A DNA stretch of 64,000 bases from CAYQPF01 sp964419225 (GTDB taxonomy: Bacteria > Cloacimonadota > Cloacimonadia > Cloacimonadales > CAYQPF01), in NCBI GenBank assembly GCA_964419225.1, contig CAYQPF010000005.1, forward strand, positions 23,837 to 87,836. Reading direction: 5' to 3'. A program made the translations under genes and the position numbers. The notes beneath the pieces are model-generated. The model saw nothing but the letters and a program-made list of their open reading frames with translations. It did no database searches and was not told the origin of the DNA. This document shows, one piece after another, positions 1 to 8,477 of the stretch. The first letter of the stretch is position 1. Each line of letters opens with the position of its first letter.

Positions 1-171
1 GATGTTTCGAGAGTTATTTTTTTGTTTGACATGGTCGTAGAATATAAGGAAATTATTTTTGATAAGGATGTTTTTACTCCTAATGTCCGAGAAATATTGA
101 TAAACAAAGGAGGTTGCTGTGGAGAAAATGAAAGTTTTGGACAGAGAAATTGCAGTTTATCAAAAGGATGA
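1..171 (+). CDS. possible 3' end of an upstream gene (partial)
   Basis: The frame beginning at base 1 is open for 56 codons and stops at 169-171, so it may be the C-terminal end of a gene that starts before the window. The visible residues (for example MVVEYKEIIFDKD) match no family I recognise. Its last 50 bases overlap the start of the KilA-N gene in another frame, which is more overlap than usual. It could be a chance open frame. Confidence 0.25.
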   Translation, partial: DVSRVIFLFDMVVEYKEIIFDKDVFTPNVREILINKGGCCGENESFGQRNCSLSKG

Positions 172-433
172 TAAAGACTACATTTCTTTGACAGATATAG
201 TCAAGACTTTGGATAATGGACTTGCTCTAATTGAAAAATGGTTTCGAAATAAGAATACAATTGAGTTTCTAGGGATTTGGGAGACTATCTATATTTCTGA
301 ATTTAGTTCCCCCGAATTCGAGCGAATTAAAAATCAGGCAGGATTAAACAGATTTGTTTTGTCTGTGAAGCAGTGGGCGGAAAAAACCTGTTCAATAAGA
401 TTAACTATAAAGTTTATAAGTGAGGATTTATGA
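119..433 (+). CDS. truncated KilA-N domain protein
   Basis: The 104-residue product begins with the KilA-N fold typical of phage and mobile-element DNA-binding proteins: DYISLTDIVKT at about 20-30, then LIEKWFRNKNTIEFLG, SPEFERIKNQAG and FVLSVKQW. Full-length relatives are usually well over 200 residues and continue after the KQW region with a conserved block (around KAGRYGGTYAH). Here the sequence diverges just after KQWAEKT and stops, so the gene looks frameshifted or truncated. The GTG start at 119 has a strong ribosome binding site (AAAGGAGG, 106-113). It lies in a patch of other broken accessory genes. Molecular function is probably lost, though a short DNA-binding fragment could still be made. 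Confidence 0.7.
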   Translation: MEKMKVLDREIAVYQKDDKDYISLTDIVKTLDNGLALIEKWFRNKNTIEFLGIWETIYISEFSSPEFERIKNQAGLNRFVLSVKQWAEKTCSIRLTIKFISEDL

Positions 434-912
434 AAAATAATTGCTCTATATTGTTATTTCTTCTTCTTCTTTGCTTTAATGAAATCAGTGCGAAGGAATA
501 TAAGTTTCAATTAATTGAAGAGAATTGTTACAAAGATTACTACCTTCTAGTTTTTTCTGACAGTACTTTTGACTATTTTCCTACTAAACAAAATAGCATT
601 GAAATTATTGTTAGTAAATATAATTCACGACAAGTTAAAAATAACATGAATTTAAAACGGTTAGAAATTGATACTATTATTCCGCTCACATTAATTTCAA
701 TACCAGATACCACAAAATTTACAATTTCAAATGAATTGCTGGATGAAGAATATGGGTATAAAAACTCGTTAAATCCCGGGCAAGGATCAAGATTTGTTGG
801 TCTTTACGAAGTAGTCAAAAAGGGATACATCCAATTGTTACTTCCTTGTTATTTTTCGGAGGATATTATTTGTTATGATGGTAAACTCTATTACATATCT
901 CCTAACGATTAG
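430..912 (+). CDS. exported protein of a small unnamed family
   Basis: This 160-residue protein starts with a classical signal peptide (hydrophobic ILLFLLLLCF, likely cleavage after ISA near residue 21). I recognise no named domain. It is related to the gene at 45137-45688 in this window: both have an early YYLLV motif, a central basic stretch, and a C-terminal block of the form LPC-[YH]-F-x-x-DIIC followed by KLYY-[IV]-S. The mature protein is therefore about 140 residues, exported, with two conserved cysteines that could form a disulphide. The ATG overlaps the end of the KilA-N fragment by 4 bases. Function unknown; a cargo of mobile DNA or a periplasmic or surface factor are both possible. 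Confidence 0.7.
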   Translation: MKNNCSILLFLLLLCFNEISAKEYKFQLIEENCYKDYYLLVFSDSTFDYFPTKQNSIEIIVSKYNSRQVKNNMNLKRLEIDTIIPLTLISIPDTTKFTISNELLDEEYGYKNSLNPGQGSRFVGLYEVVKKGYIQLLLPCYFSEDIICYDGKLYYISPND

Positions 913-1101
913 GTTGCGTATGAATTTAATCGATCTTTTATGATACTTCGAGCTTTTAGCAAAGTAACAGGAAAATACTGAACACTCAAGACTTTTATTC
1001 TATAGGGGTTACTTTTATCAGGACCCATTCTTCCACATATATTTTCTCTGCTTGACTTTTTTTTCGTTCTTTAATATCTTTATTTCATGAAGGAGTTTGC
1101 T

Positions 1102-1443
1102 ATGTACAATGAAGGGGATTTAGCTATAATTATCGATGAGATAAGGAAGAATATTCCTGAAGTATCTGAAATAATCCTTTTTGGCAGTTATGCCACTGGA
1201 AATCCCAACATGGACAGTGATCTCGATATCCTTACTAAAGTTAACAGAGATATTCCCAGAAAAGAAAAACTACTTTTGCTTAATAATCTTCTCCTTTCTT
1301 TCTCCAGGAAACATTTGGATGTTGATTTAATCATTAAAAATAATCTTGAATATGATCTTCTCAAGAGTCAATTTGGATCATTGTGCTATGAAGTTGAAAA
1401 TAATGGGAAAACAATATGGATCAAAAATCCAAAAACTGCATAG
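1102..1443 (+). CDS. MNT-type nucleotidyltransferase (probable antitoxin)
   Basis: The product is a minimal nucleotidyltransferase of the polymerase-beta superfamily. It shows the signature GSYATGNPNMDSDLDIL (G-S-x(n)-D-x-D), with the two metal-binding aspartates, and a third acidic site in DVDLII. I place the start at ATG 1102 because AAGGAG (1090-1095) sits 6 bases before it; an in-frame ATG at 1087 lies upstream of that site. The 113-residue length is normal for MNT proteins. The next gene is a HEPN protein overlapping by 28 bases, the standard MNT/HEPN pairing. In characterised pairs MNT is the antitoxin and modifies (AMPylates) the HEPN toxin; that role is inferred here from family and context. 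Confidence 0.85.
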   Translation: MYNEGDLAIIIDEIRKNIPEVSEIILFGSYATGNPNMDSDLDILTKVNRDIPRKEKLLLLNNLLLSFSRKHLDVDLIIKNNLEYDLLKSQFGSLCYEVENNGKTIWIKNPKTA

Positions 1444-1820
1444 ACTTAAACTTAGTACAAAAATGGTTGCTCAAAGCTGGGAATGATCTGGAAATAGTGC
1501 GTCAGGGATTACAAGCTGAAAACGTAGTCACCGATGTTCTTTGTTTTCATTGCCAACAAGTTGTAGAAAAATGTTTCAAAGCATATCTCATATCTAAAAA
1601 TCTGAATTTTCCCAAGACACACAATCTCTCAATTCTCTTAGAAAAAATGATTCATGATGATGTTGAATTTGAAAAGTTTGAAGATATTGTATATATGACC
1701 AATTATGCCGTTGAACTCAGATATCCAGACGATTTTTTTATTCCTGATCTGATAGAAACTCAGGAAGCATACAAAAATGCTCTTCGAGTATTCCAAAATA
1801 TATCTCAAAGATTACAGTAA
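1416..1820 (+). CDS. HEPN domain protein (probable partner of MNT)
   Basis: A 134-residue helical HEPN protein. Family marks are CFHCQQVVEKCFKAYL near residues 43-58, the PKTHNL motif after it, and a C-terminal LRYPDDF. It overlaps the upstream nucleotidyltransferase gene by 28 bases, which implies translational coupling. The R-x(4-6)-H ribonuclease motif of toxic HEPN proteins is not visible: no arginine is followed by histidine at that distance. This variant may therefore be the PF05168-type HEPN whose activity is less certain than the DUF86/HepT type. It could work as a toxin by another mechanism or as a substrate-binding partner. The family assignment is firm; toxicity is not. Confidence 0.82.
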   Translation: MDQKSKNCIDLNLVQKWLLKAGNDLEIVRQGLQAENVVTDVLCFHCQQVVEKCFKAYLISKNLNFPKTHNLSILLEKMIHDDVEFEKFEDIVYMTNYAVELRYPDDFFIPDLIETQEAYKNALRVFQNISQRLQ

Positions 1821-2006
1821 TTAATTCAGCAAGTAAAAGGAAGAATTTATTTGACACGATCTTAGACAATCTTATTATGTTGTATGAAAGGAGATCGGGG
1901 AAATTTGTTAATTATTAGTTGTTAGTTGTTAATGAAGAGATGGGAATTGAATGATACTTCTTGAGTTCTTCCCGGATTATCCCACTTTTATTAATTAGGT
2001 TAATAT

Positions 2007-2369
2007 GTGAAATTCGTGGACAAACTCTCTTGTTATGAAACTAATGAGGTTGAAATGATTACCCATAAAAATGCAGAAATACAACAAGCTAAGGATTTGC
2101 TTTATACTCTTAGCATGGATAAATATGCCCGGGAAATATATGAAGCACGCCAAAAAGCTCAGATGGATATTAGATCGGGGATAGCTAAAGCCAAAAGAGA
2201 CGGATTACTGGAAGGAGAAATTAAAGGCCATAAACTTGGAAAAGAAGAAGGAATCAATATTGGCAAAAAGGAATTAGCCTTGGACATAGCTAAGAAGTTA
2301 ATACTTACTGGGATTTCGAAGCCGGAGACAGCAAGCATTACAGGCTTGACAGAAGAAGAAATAGAATAG
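2007..2369 (+). pseudogene. C-terminal fragment of Rpn/PD-(D/E)XK nuclease-type transposase protein
   Basis: The 120 residues match only the tail of the Rpn family (recombination-promoting nuclease / putative transposase). It begins with a FVDKLSCYETNEVEMI-like stretch, followed by LLYTLSMDKYAREIYEARQKA, a charged glycine-rich linker (GEIKGHKLGKEEGINIGKKE) and the closing LTGLTEEEIE-type helix. Complete members have about 300 residues with an N-terminal endonuclease core, and none of that core is seen upstream. The GTG start at 2007 is only the first possible start in the frame. The stop codon abuts directly on an RHS fragment, so the junction probably records a deletion or rearrangement. The fragment is unlikely to be active. 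Confidence 0.75.
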
Positions 2370-2632
2370 ATGGCAGTATTAAGAATGGATTTACAGCTGT
2401 CGTGGATGAGGAAGATCATTACTATACCTTTGGTCTCAAAAAGGATGGTTTATCTTACTCTTCCGGCACAGAAAATAAATACACTTACAATGGCAAAGAA
2501 CTGGTGGATGAGTTTGGGTTGAATTGGTATCACTATGGAGCAACGTATTATGATCCGCAGATTGGAAGGTGGCATAGCATTGATCCGGTGATGAATTCCT
2601 TAGTCCGTATGTGTATTGTGGGAATAATGTAG
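2370..2632 (+). pseudogene. RHS repeat-associated core fragment (first reading frame)
   Basis: This frame encodes the end of an RHS/YD-repeat core: YYTFGLKKDG, KYTYNGKELVDEFGLNWY, HYGATYYDPQIGRWHSIDP. These are the hallmark motifs that precede the variable tip of polymorphic toxins. After DPV the frame is lost; the expected SPYVYCGNN continues in another frame, and the piece annotated at 2611-3194 carries it on. No large N-terminal RHS body exists upstream, where an Rpn fragment ends at 2369. The gene is therefore both 5'-truncated and frameshifted near 2590-2610. A GTG at 2402 could start a short product but has no clear ribosome binding site. Confidence 0.8.
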
Positions 2633-3194
2633 CAAATTGTATCGATCCTGATGGCACTACTACTTTAATTGGCTCTGAGAATCAAGTTACTGAGGTGGTA
2701 CTCAATAATGACTGCAGTATTTGGAAGGATTGTGGAAATTTCTATAGTTACGTAGGAGATACACCTAGAGTGAATGAGTTTATTAACCCAGATACTGGGA
2801 AAAAATTTGATATGATGAAATTGAATTTGGGAAATAGTTTTGACGGTTTAATAAGAAGACTGTATAATGAACAAAAGTCTTTATCTTTAATTGAATTAGC
2901 AAAACAATCAAGAGATAATAACAAATATGATATTATGACTAATTTTAAAAATAAATCAAGAATGCTAAATGGAAAATATGTTACAGGTAAGTCAGCTGGA
3001 AATTACCTTTTTGGTTTGAATATGTCTAATAGACTATATTTGGCTTTTGTGGATATAGGAGCAGGTTTATACCACATTTATGACAATGGAAAGTCGGGAG
3101 TTGGGGACATTTGGGAAAATATTATGGAGAAGTGCCTTATGCAGGGGAGATGATAGATAGAGGATGGGTTGATGGACACAATGGACGTTGGTAG
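2611..3194 (+). pseudogene. RHS core end plus C-terminal toxin-like tip (frameshifted)
   Basis: The segment resumes the RHS core with YCGNNVANCIDPDG and then carries a variable tip of about 165 residues (starting TTTLIGSENQV), which is where RHS proteins hold toxin domains. The tip includes GKYVTGKSAGNYLFGLNMSN and YDNGKSGVGDIWEN. The frame in use stops at 3153, but a +1 frame reads YGEVPYAGEMIDRGWVDGHNGRW to a stop at 3192-3194, a natural C-terminus, so there is a second frameshift near 3115-3125. I cannot assign the tip to a named toxin family. A small membrane-protein gene follows 7 bases later, in the position of an immunity gene. The frameshifts could be true decay or draft-assembly errors. 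Confidence 0.65.
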
Positions 3195-3201
3195 GTAGCA
3201 T

Positions 3202-3666
3202 ATGAATAAAGTAATAAGAGTAATTTCCTTGGGATTATTAATTCTTTTAATTTTGACACTTCTTTATTGGTTTTTTTCCCCAACAAAATGGGCAATTATA
3301 GAAATACCTTTCAGAAATAATAAACCACTTTTCTTTATGTTCGTTCGCTATAACGGCGAGATAACTTTAAATATAAGATTATCTTCAAATAAAACTTTTT
3401 ATAGACACAAAAATGAGTATTTTTTTCCATATGCTCAAGGATTGAGTTATATGGTAAATAATGATACTTTGATAATCTATACTTTTGGTTCATATACAAA
3501 ACCTAAGAAATTTGATTCATCGTATAAAATAATAATTAAACAACTCCCAGAATGGGATGCTGATAATCCACATATTCAAGATAAATTTCTTCAAGAAGTA
3601 AAAAATTCTCATCTTAAAGAAATAAGTATTAAAGACTATTATAGAATAGTGAGCAAAACAAAATAG
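3202..3666 (+). CDS. membrane-anchored orphan protein, possible RHS immunity protein
   Basis: The 154-residue product has one N-terminal membrane segment (about residues 8-26, leucine- and isoleucine-rich) and a soluble remainder rich in aromatic and basic residues (FYRHKNEYFFPYAQG). No known domain is recognised. Its position directly after the RHS toxin-like tip, on the same strand and 7 bases downstream, is the usual place for a cognate immunity gene. That role is an inference from position only. It could equally be an unrelated orphan gained with this accessory patch. Confidence 0.55.
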   Translation: MNKVIRVISLGLLILLILTLLYWFFSPTKWAIIEIPFRNNKPLFFMFVRYNGEITLNIRLSSNKTFYRHKNEYFFPYAQGLSYMVNNDTLIIYTFGSYTKPKKFDSSYKIIIKQLPEWDADNPHIQDKFLQEVKNSHLKEISIKDYYRIVSKTK

Positions 3667-3719
3667 CTAAAGTTTGAGTAAAATGATACTTTTTAAAGAC
3701 AATAGTTGTGAAGCAAACC

Positions 3720-3758
3720 ATGGTTTATCTTACTCTTCCGGAACTCAGAATAAATACC
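3720..3758 (+). repeat. second copy of an RHS fragment
   Basis: The stretch starting ATGGTTTATCTTACTCTTCC closely repeats bases 2445-2483 inside the RHS core (coding for GLSYSSGTxNKY). It differs by a few substitutions and is not followed by the rest of the core. The surrounding short open frame (3708-3902) runs into palindromic repeats and is not a gene. It is best read as a leftover from an RHS duplication, consistent with tip exchange at this locus. Confidence 0.6.
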
Positions 3759-3807
3759 CTCTTTGGGAAGGATTCAGTGATAAAAAATGAGGATTTAGTG
3801 GCTTCCC

Positions 3808-3886
3808 CGTCCGGAGGACGAAAGATATTAGACTGCAGTTTCAACTGCAGGTATATGAATCACACCGTATCTCGTCCGGAGGACGA
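3808..3886. repeat. composite palindromic element, copy 1
   Basis: Three perfect hairpins lie in a row: CGTCC-GGA-GGACG (3808-3820), CTGCAGTT-TC-AACTGCAG (3833-3850) and TCGTCC-GGA-GGACGA (3872-3886), with spacers of 12 and 21 bases. The same arrangement appears at 33425-33506 with spacers of 22 and 12 bases, that is, in the opposite orientation. The layout resembles REP/BIME-type intergenic repeats. The rest of 3667-4107 is AT-rich and holds no gene I can support. Confidence 0.65.
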
Positions 3887-4107
3887 CAGATTATTGATAT
3901 AAGTACCTTTGATAAGATTAAAACAATGAAATTCTCCATTAAACATAATGCCCTTTATACAAAGAATTAGTTCATCAACAACCACTTTGTTAATATCCAT
4001 TTTGTGAACAAATTGAGCATAATCCTTCTAATTATTCTGTAACTCCCAAAATATTTCTTGACCAAATTTATTAATAAGTAATTTCTCATTTTGTCTGGAA
4101 CATTATT

Positions 4108-4135
4108 TTGAAACTTTGGAAAAATTGTTCATAAT
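4108..4135 (+). promoter_or_regulatory. candidate promoter of the M16 protease gene
   Basis: TTGAAA (4108-4113) and CATAAT (4130-4135) are separated by 16 bases and lie about 35 bases before the ATG at 4169. The match to the housekeeping sigma-factor consensus is good but not tested; FCB bacteria can use different -33/-7 elements. Confidence 0.35.
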
Positions 4136-4168
4136 CATGTTTTGAGCACTTATTTTGGAGGAACCATT

Positions 4169-6970
4169 ATGAAAAATTTTGTGATTGTATTGCTAATAGT
4201 CTTATTTTGCCACACTGTTTTAAGTGCCACAGACTTGAACCAACCGCTGCCTGTAGATCCCAGGGTAAAAGTCGGAAAATTGTCGAATGGTTTAACTTAT
4301 TATTTAGTGAAAAACAATACTCCGGAGCATTTTGCCGAGTTAAGACTGGTGGTCAATGCAGGTTCTGTTTTGGAAGATGAGGATCAGAAAGGTCTGGCTC
4401 ATTTTTGTGAACATATGGCGTTCAATGGTACAAAGAATTTTAAAAAGACAGCTTTAAATGATTACCTAAGTTCGATCGGAATGGGGTTTGCAGCAGGTTT
4501 AAATGCCTATACCAGTTACGATGAAACAGTATATATTCTCAAAACTCCCACTCAAAACCCGGAGCATTTGAAGAAAGCAGTCTTCATTCTGGGGGAATGG
4601 GCACATAATCTGTCTCTGGAAAACAGTGAGATCAAACTGGAAAGAGGGGTTATTGTCGAGGAATGGCGGGGTCGTCTGGGTGCCTGGGATAAAATGGGTA
4701 AGAAAAATAATAAAATTATCTATTCCGATTCCAAGTATGCCACTCACGCTCCTATTGGAGAATATGAAGTCCTCAGTAAATTCAAGAATCAAAGGTTGAA
4801 ACAGTTTTATCAGGATTGGTACAGACCTGATCTACAGGCAGTAGTTGTAGTGGGGGACATAGATATTCAGGAAACAGAGGCCTTGATCAAGAGCAATTTC
4901 GAGTCAATTCCGGAAGTAAAAAATCCCCGACTGCGTGAGAATTTCCGTGTCCCGGATAATGCTGAGCCTTTAGTGACGATTGCCTCTGATAAAGAAGCAA
5001 CAAATTCTCGCGTTTCCCTCTACTTTAAGAAAGAACTGAAATCTGTTAAGACACAACAAGACTATCTTGAAAAAATAAAGCAGGAATTATTTAACTCTAT
5101 GCTTACTATGCGTCTTGAGGAATTTCAGCAAAAAGAAAATCCCCCTTTCAGATGGTTTTACATATCCAGATACCCTTTAACCCGAGTCAACGATTGCTTT
5201 CAAATGCATGCTTGGGTCAATGATAACGGGATTCCGGCCGCTTTAGAAGCTTTCACCCGGGAGCTGCAAAGAGTATGCAAGTTCGGATTTACCCAGGGTG
5301 AACTGGACCGGGTTAAACTGGATGCTTTGAAAAGTGCTGAAAGATCTGCCCTGGATATTGATAAGCAGAACTCAGGTGACTTAGTCTGGGATTATATCAG
5401 TATCTTTACGAGAAATATGCCGATGCTTAACCCTGTACAGGAATTTGAATTGAAAAAGTCCTTGCTTGACAGGATAACTCTTCAGGATGTTAATGCCGTT
5501 TCCAAACTGTATGAAACTGATAACAATGTGATCATAGCAGCAGAAAGTCCCGAAAAACCGAGTGTGAAGATACCCACAGAAGAAGAATTATTGGCTGTAT
5601 ATCATAAAGCAAGACAATTGCCTCTGCTTTCATATGCAGACTTATACAAGAATAAGCCGTTTCTAACCAAAATGCCGGAAAAAGGCTCAATTGTCAGCAG
5701 AAAATCTAATAAAGAATTAGGCTTAACTGAACTCGTTTTATCCAATGGAGCCAAAGTTATATACATAAAAACAGACTTCAAGAATCAGCAAATCTTATTT
5801 AAAGCTATCAGTCCGGGAGGAATATCCCAACTTAAAGATGATGAGGTTCTGGCAGCAGGGATGACTAACGAACTGATAGGACAATCAGGTTTGGGAGACT
5901 TTTCCAGCATAGATCTGACAAAATTTTTGACTGGACATTTGTACTGGAGTTATACAGAAATTTCGGATAAGAATGAGATAATTTCCGGGGAGACAACCAG
6001 GGAAGATCTGGAATTGGGAATGCAAATGCTCTATGCTCAGTTTGTTTGCCCAAAGAAAGATTCCACCAGTTTCAACATAGTATTCAACAGAACAAAAGAT
6101 ATGGTGGGAAATAATGCTAATGACCCGGAAACTGTTTATGAAGACAGTGTCATGGCTATTCTGTTTAATCATCATCCCCGAAAGAAAAGTCTGGATCTGA
6201 ACAATATTAATCAGGTGACTCTTGATAAATGCTGGAATATTTACAGAGACAGGATCTCCAACGGCAGGGATTTTACCTTTGTTTTTGTCGGAGCTTTAAC
6301 AGACAGTCTTATAGAAAGAATAGCAGAGAATTATCTGGCAGCGATACCTTCCAAACCTGAAACTGAGCAGGTTCTTGATCATCAAATAGAATATTTACAA
6401 GGACATTATGAACAAAAGATCTATGCCGGGCAGGAAGAAAAATGCCAGCTCAAATTAGTGATCAATTCCAAATTCCCTTATTCTTACGAAAACAGAACAA
6501 AGTTGAAAGCTATGACTTTGATCTTCAATGAGTTATTACGTGAGAATGTCAGAGAGAAATTAAGCGGAGTATATTGGGTTTATGCAAATCCGGTTATTGA
6601 CAAGTACCCGACAGGACGTTTGGCTATGTATATCGCTTTAGCATGCTCACCAAACAGAGTGGACGAACTGACTGCAGAAATTTATAAAGTTATGGATAGC
6701 ATGAAAAAGAAACCAGCAGCAGAAAAATATATGAAAGTATATCTGGAAACATATCTGAAAGCTCATGAAGAAGGGTTGACTAACAATGATTACTGGATGT
6801 CGGAACTGGAAAAATTCATTAATTTCGGCATCGATCTGAAGGAACTCAATAATTATCAGAATATTCTGAAGAGTGTAAAACCCACTGACATTCAGGATTT
6901 TGCTCAGAAATATCTTAATTACAAACAAAATTGCATAAAAGTTGTCTTACTGCCGAAGAACAGTCTTTAG
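4169..6970 (+). CDS. M16 family zinc metalloprotease, exported
   Basis: The 933-residue protein has a signal peptide (about 1-20, cleavage near VLSA) and two M16 peptidase units. The inverted zinc motif HxxEH is seen as HFCEH (residues 78-82) within GLAHFCEHMAFNGTKNF, and the distal zinc glutamate lies in ERGVIVEEW. The downstream repeats of the M16 fold extend to the C-terminus; length fits PqqL-type periplasmic proteases of about 930 residues. The start is ATG 4169, preceded by GGAGG (4157-4161); the longer TTG-initiated frame from 4142 would place extra residues before the signal peptide. It is expected to degrade peptides in the periplasm. It stands alone, with intergenic repeats on both sides. 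Confidence 0.93.
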   Translation: MKNFVIVLLIVLFCHTVLSATDLNQPLPVDPRVKVGKLSNGLTYYLVKNNTPEHFAELRLVVNAGSVLEDEDQKGLAHFCEHMAFNGTKNFKKTALNDYLSSIGMGFAAGLNAYTSYDETVYILKTPTQNPEHLKKAVFILGEWAHNLSLENSEIKLERGVIVEEWRGRLGAWDKMGKKNNKIIYSDSKYATHAPIGEYEVLSKFKNQRLKQFYQDWYRPDLQAVVVVGDIDIQETEALIKSNFESIPEVKNPRLRENFRVPDNAEPLVTIASDKEATNSRVSLYFKKELKSVKTQQDYLEKIKQELFNSMLTMRLEEFQQKENPPFRWFYISRYPLTRVNDCFQMHAWVNDNGIPAALEAFTRELQRVCKFGFTQGELDRVKLDALKSAERSALDIDKQNSGDLVWDYISIFTRNMPMLNPVQEFELKKSLLDRITLQDVNAVSKLYETDNNVIIAAESPEKPSVKIPTEEELLAVYHKARQLPLLSYADLYKNKPFLTKMPEKGSIVSRKSNKELGLTELVLSNGAKVIYIKTDFKNQQILFKAISPGGISQLKDDEVLAAGMTNELIGQSGLGDFSSIDLTKFLTGHLYWSYTEISDKNEIISGETTREDLELGMQMLYAQFVCPKKDSTSFNIVFNRTKDMVGNNANDPETVYEDSVMAILFNHHPRKKSLDLNNINQVTLDKCWNIYRDRISNGRDFTFVFVGALTDSLIERIAENYLAAIPSKPETEQVLDHQIEYLQGHYEQKIYAGQEEKCQLKLVINSKFPYSYENRTKLKAMTLIFNELLRENVREKLSGVYWVYANPVIDKYPTGRLAMYIALACSPNRVDELTAEIYKVMDSMKKKPAAEKYMKVYLETYLKAHEEGLTNNDYWMSELEKFINFGIDLKELNNYQNILKSVKPTDIQDFAQKYLNYKQNCIKVVLLPKNSL

Positions 6971-7019
6971 GTATTAGAACTAATATTTTTCATTTTTGGT
7001 CAAAATATTGAAGGTTATA

Positions 7020-7064
7020 ATGGACTTTATGGACTAAATGGACTATATTGACAGCATGGACAGG
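7020..7064. repeat. degenerate 9-bp array (TGGACTATA type), locus A
   Basis: ATGGACTTT-ATGGACTAA-ATGGACTAT-ATTGACAGC-ATGGACAGG reads as five 9-base units, each with a GAC core. Five related loci occur in this window. The remainder of 6971-7248 has a short stretch (CTCACGGAGTTCACTGAGAA, 7100-7119) that looks like a decayed repeat, and no gene. Confidence 0.7.
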
Positions 7065-7248
7065 AGGTGGGAAAATAGAAAGAAGGGATCGGAATGTTTC
7101 TCACGGAGTTCACTGAGAACACAGAGTAAGGATTTTGCAATTTAACTTTTTTGGATATGGTTTGTCCAGGTTAGGGGAAAATTGTTCAATTCATCCCCAT
7201 TCTCTATTTTTATTGACAGAAAGACAACTTCTTTCAAACTTACATATT

Positions 7249-7752
7249 ATGAGAAAAATGTTTATTTTTGCTGTGATGGCATTAATTTTGGTCATTTCTG
7301 GTTGCAGCTATTCTGTTTATACCAACCAATACCCTTATTTAAAAACTCTGCATATCACTCCGTTTGAGAATAAGTCAACAGAATATAGTCTGAGTCAGGA
7401 CATCATGACAAGTTTAGTAGAGAAATATAATCAGGACAACAGATTAAAACTTGTTTCTATTTCACCGGATTGCCAAATTGAAGGAACAATTCTGGAATAT
7501 CAAAAAAATATATACAGTTATGATAATGCGAAAAATATCAAAGAATATCAAATCAAAATGCTGCTCAAAGTGAAATTCCTTGATTTAAAATACAATAAAG
7601 TAATTTGGGAGAATTCCACCCTTTTACTCAGTGAAATATATAATGTCGAGTCTGGAACTTCCGCACCTTTTAAAACAGAGAAAGAAGCCCAGAATTCAAT
7701 TTACAAAGAACTTTTTAACCAAATTATGAAATACACGTTGGAAGAATGGTAA
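7249..7752 (+). CDS. lptE: LptE-like LPS-assembly lipoprotein
   Basis: The product (167 residues from ATG 7249) is a lipoprotein with the lipobox VISGC at about residues 14-18, followed by the LptE-like core: a CSYSVYTNQYPYLKTLHITPF start, PFENKSTE, and DIMTSLVEKYNQDNRLKLVS. LptE partners LptD in placing lipopolysaccharide into the outer leaflet. Alternative upstream starts in the frame would place about 38 unrelated residues before the signal peptide, so I reject them. It overlaps the next gene by 7 bases and heads a run of overlapped housekeeping genes. LptE is poorly conserved, so the name rests on the fold-like pattern and length. Confidence 0.75.
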   Translation: MRKMFIFAVMALILVISGCSYSVYTNQYPYLKTLHITPFENKSTEYSLSQDIMTSLVEKYNQDNRLKLVSISPDCQIEGTILEYQKNIYSYDNAKNIKEYQIKMLLKVKFLDLKYNKVIWENSTLLLSEIYNVESGTSAPFKTEKEAQNSIYKELFNQIMKYTLEEW

Positions 7753-8477
7753 GAATAAATAAATTTTTAGCACAATGCAATCTGGGTTCCCGCCGTCAGG
7801 TAGAGGAACTGATCACCTCCGGAAAGATCAAGGTCAACGGAGTCATCTGTACCGAACTGGGTACCCAAATTAATCCTGCCGAAGACAAAGTCGTCATGGG
7901 CAGAAAAGAATTAAAAATAGACACTGAACTGATCTATGTTATGCTCAATAAACCTAAGAACTATCTTGTGACAACCAAAGATGAATTCGACAGACGCACC
8001 GTCTATAAACTCCTGCCGGAATTTGCTATCAAATTAAACCCAATCGGCAGATTGGATAAGGACTCAGAAGGTCTGCTCATCCTGACAAATGACGGAAATT
8101 TCGCCCAGTTACTCATTCATCCCAGAAACAAATTACCCAAAACTTATAAAGTTGTGATCAAAGGCAAGCTTGCCCATGATGATCTGCTTAAGCTTAGGGC
8201 CGGGGTAGAGATAGAAGGGCAGAAAACACTGCCGGCTAAGATCTATATCAAGAAAGAAACTGAAGAAGAATCCACAATCAAAATTACTATTTATGAAGGT
8301 AGAAACAGACAGATCAGAAAAATGTTTGAGAAATTTCACCATGATGTCGTTTCTTTGAAAAGAATTGAAATTGGCAGTATCGAACTCGGTAAACTACCCA
8401 CAGGAATGTGGAGATTCTTAACACCCCAGGAAATACTTAGTGTCGTCGGAAACTATAGACAAAGGACAGAAAAATGA
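7746..8477 (+). CDS. rluB: 23S rRNA pseudouridine synthase (RluB/RsuA family)
   Basis: The 243-residue enzyme has an N-terminal S4 RNA-binding domain (about 2-60, RINKFLAQCNLGSRRQVEELI) and the RsuA-family catalytic domain with GRLDKDSEGLLILTNDG; the catalytic aspartate is D104. The C-terminal EGRNRQIRKMFE motif is also typical. RluB-type enzymes make a pseudouridine in helix 89 of 23S rRNA; assignment among RluB, RluE, RluF and RsuA is by overall likeness. It overlaps lptE-like by 7 bases and ychF by ATGA, indicating translational coupling. Confidence 0.9.
   Translation: MVRINKFLAQCNLGSRRQVEELITSGKIKVNGVICTELGTQINPAEDKVVMGRKELKIDTELIYVMLNKPKNYLVTTKDEFDRRTVYKLLPEFAIKLNPIGRLDKDSEGLLILTNDGNFAQLLIHPRNKLPKTYKVVIKGKLAHDDLLKLRAGVEIEGQKTLPAKIYIKKETEEESTIKITIYEGRNRQIRKMFEKFHHDVVSLKRIEIGSIELGKLPTGMWRFLTPQEILSVVGNYRQRTEK

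Noticed and set aside
3708..3902. Open frame of 64 codons downstream of the possible immunity gene
   Set aside because: It joins an RHS remnant to palindromic repeats and is not conserved-looking as protein.
1..4100. Prophage or complete insertion sequence
   Set aside because: KilA-N and Rpn fragments are mobile-DNA relics, but no integrase, structural gene, terminal inverted repeats or target duplication were found.
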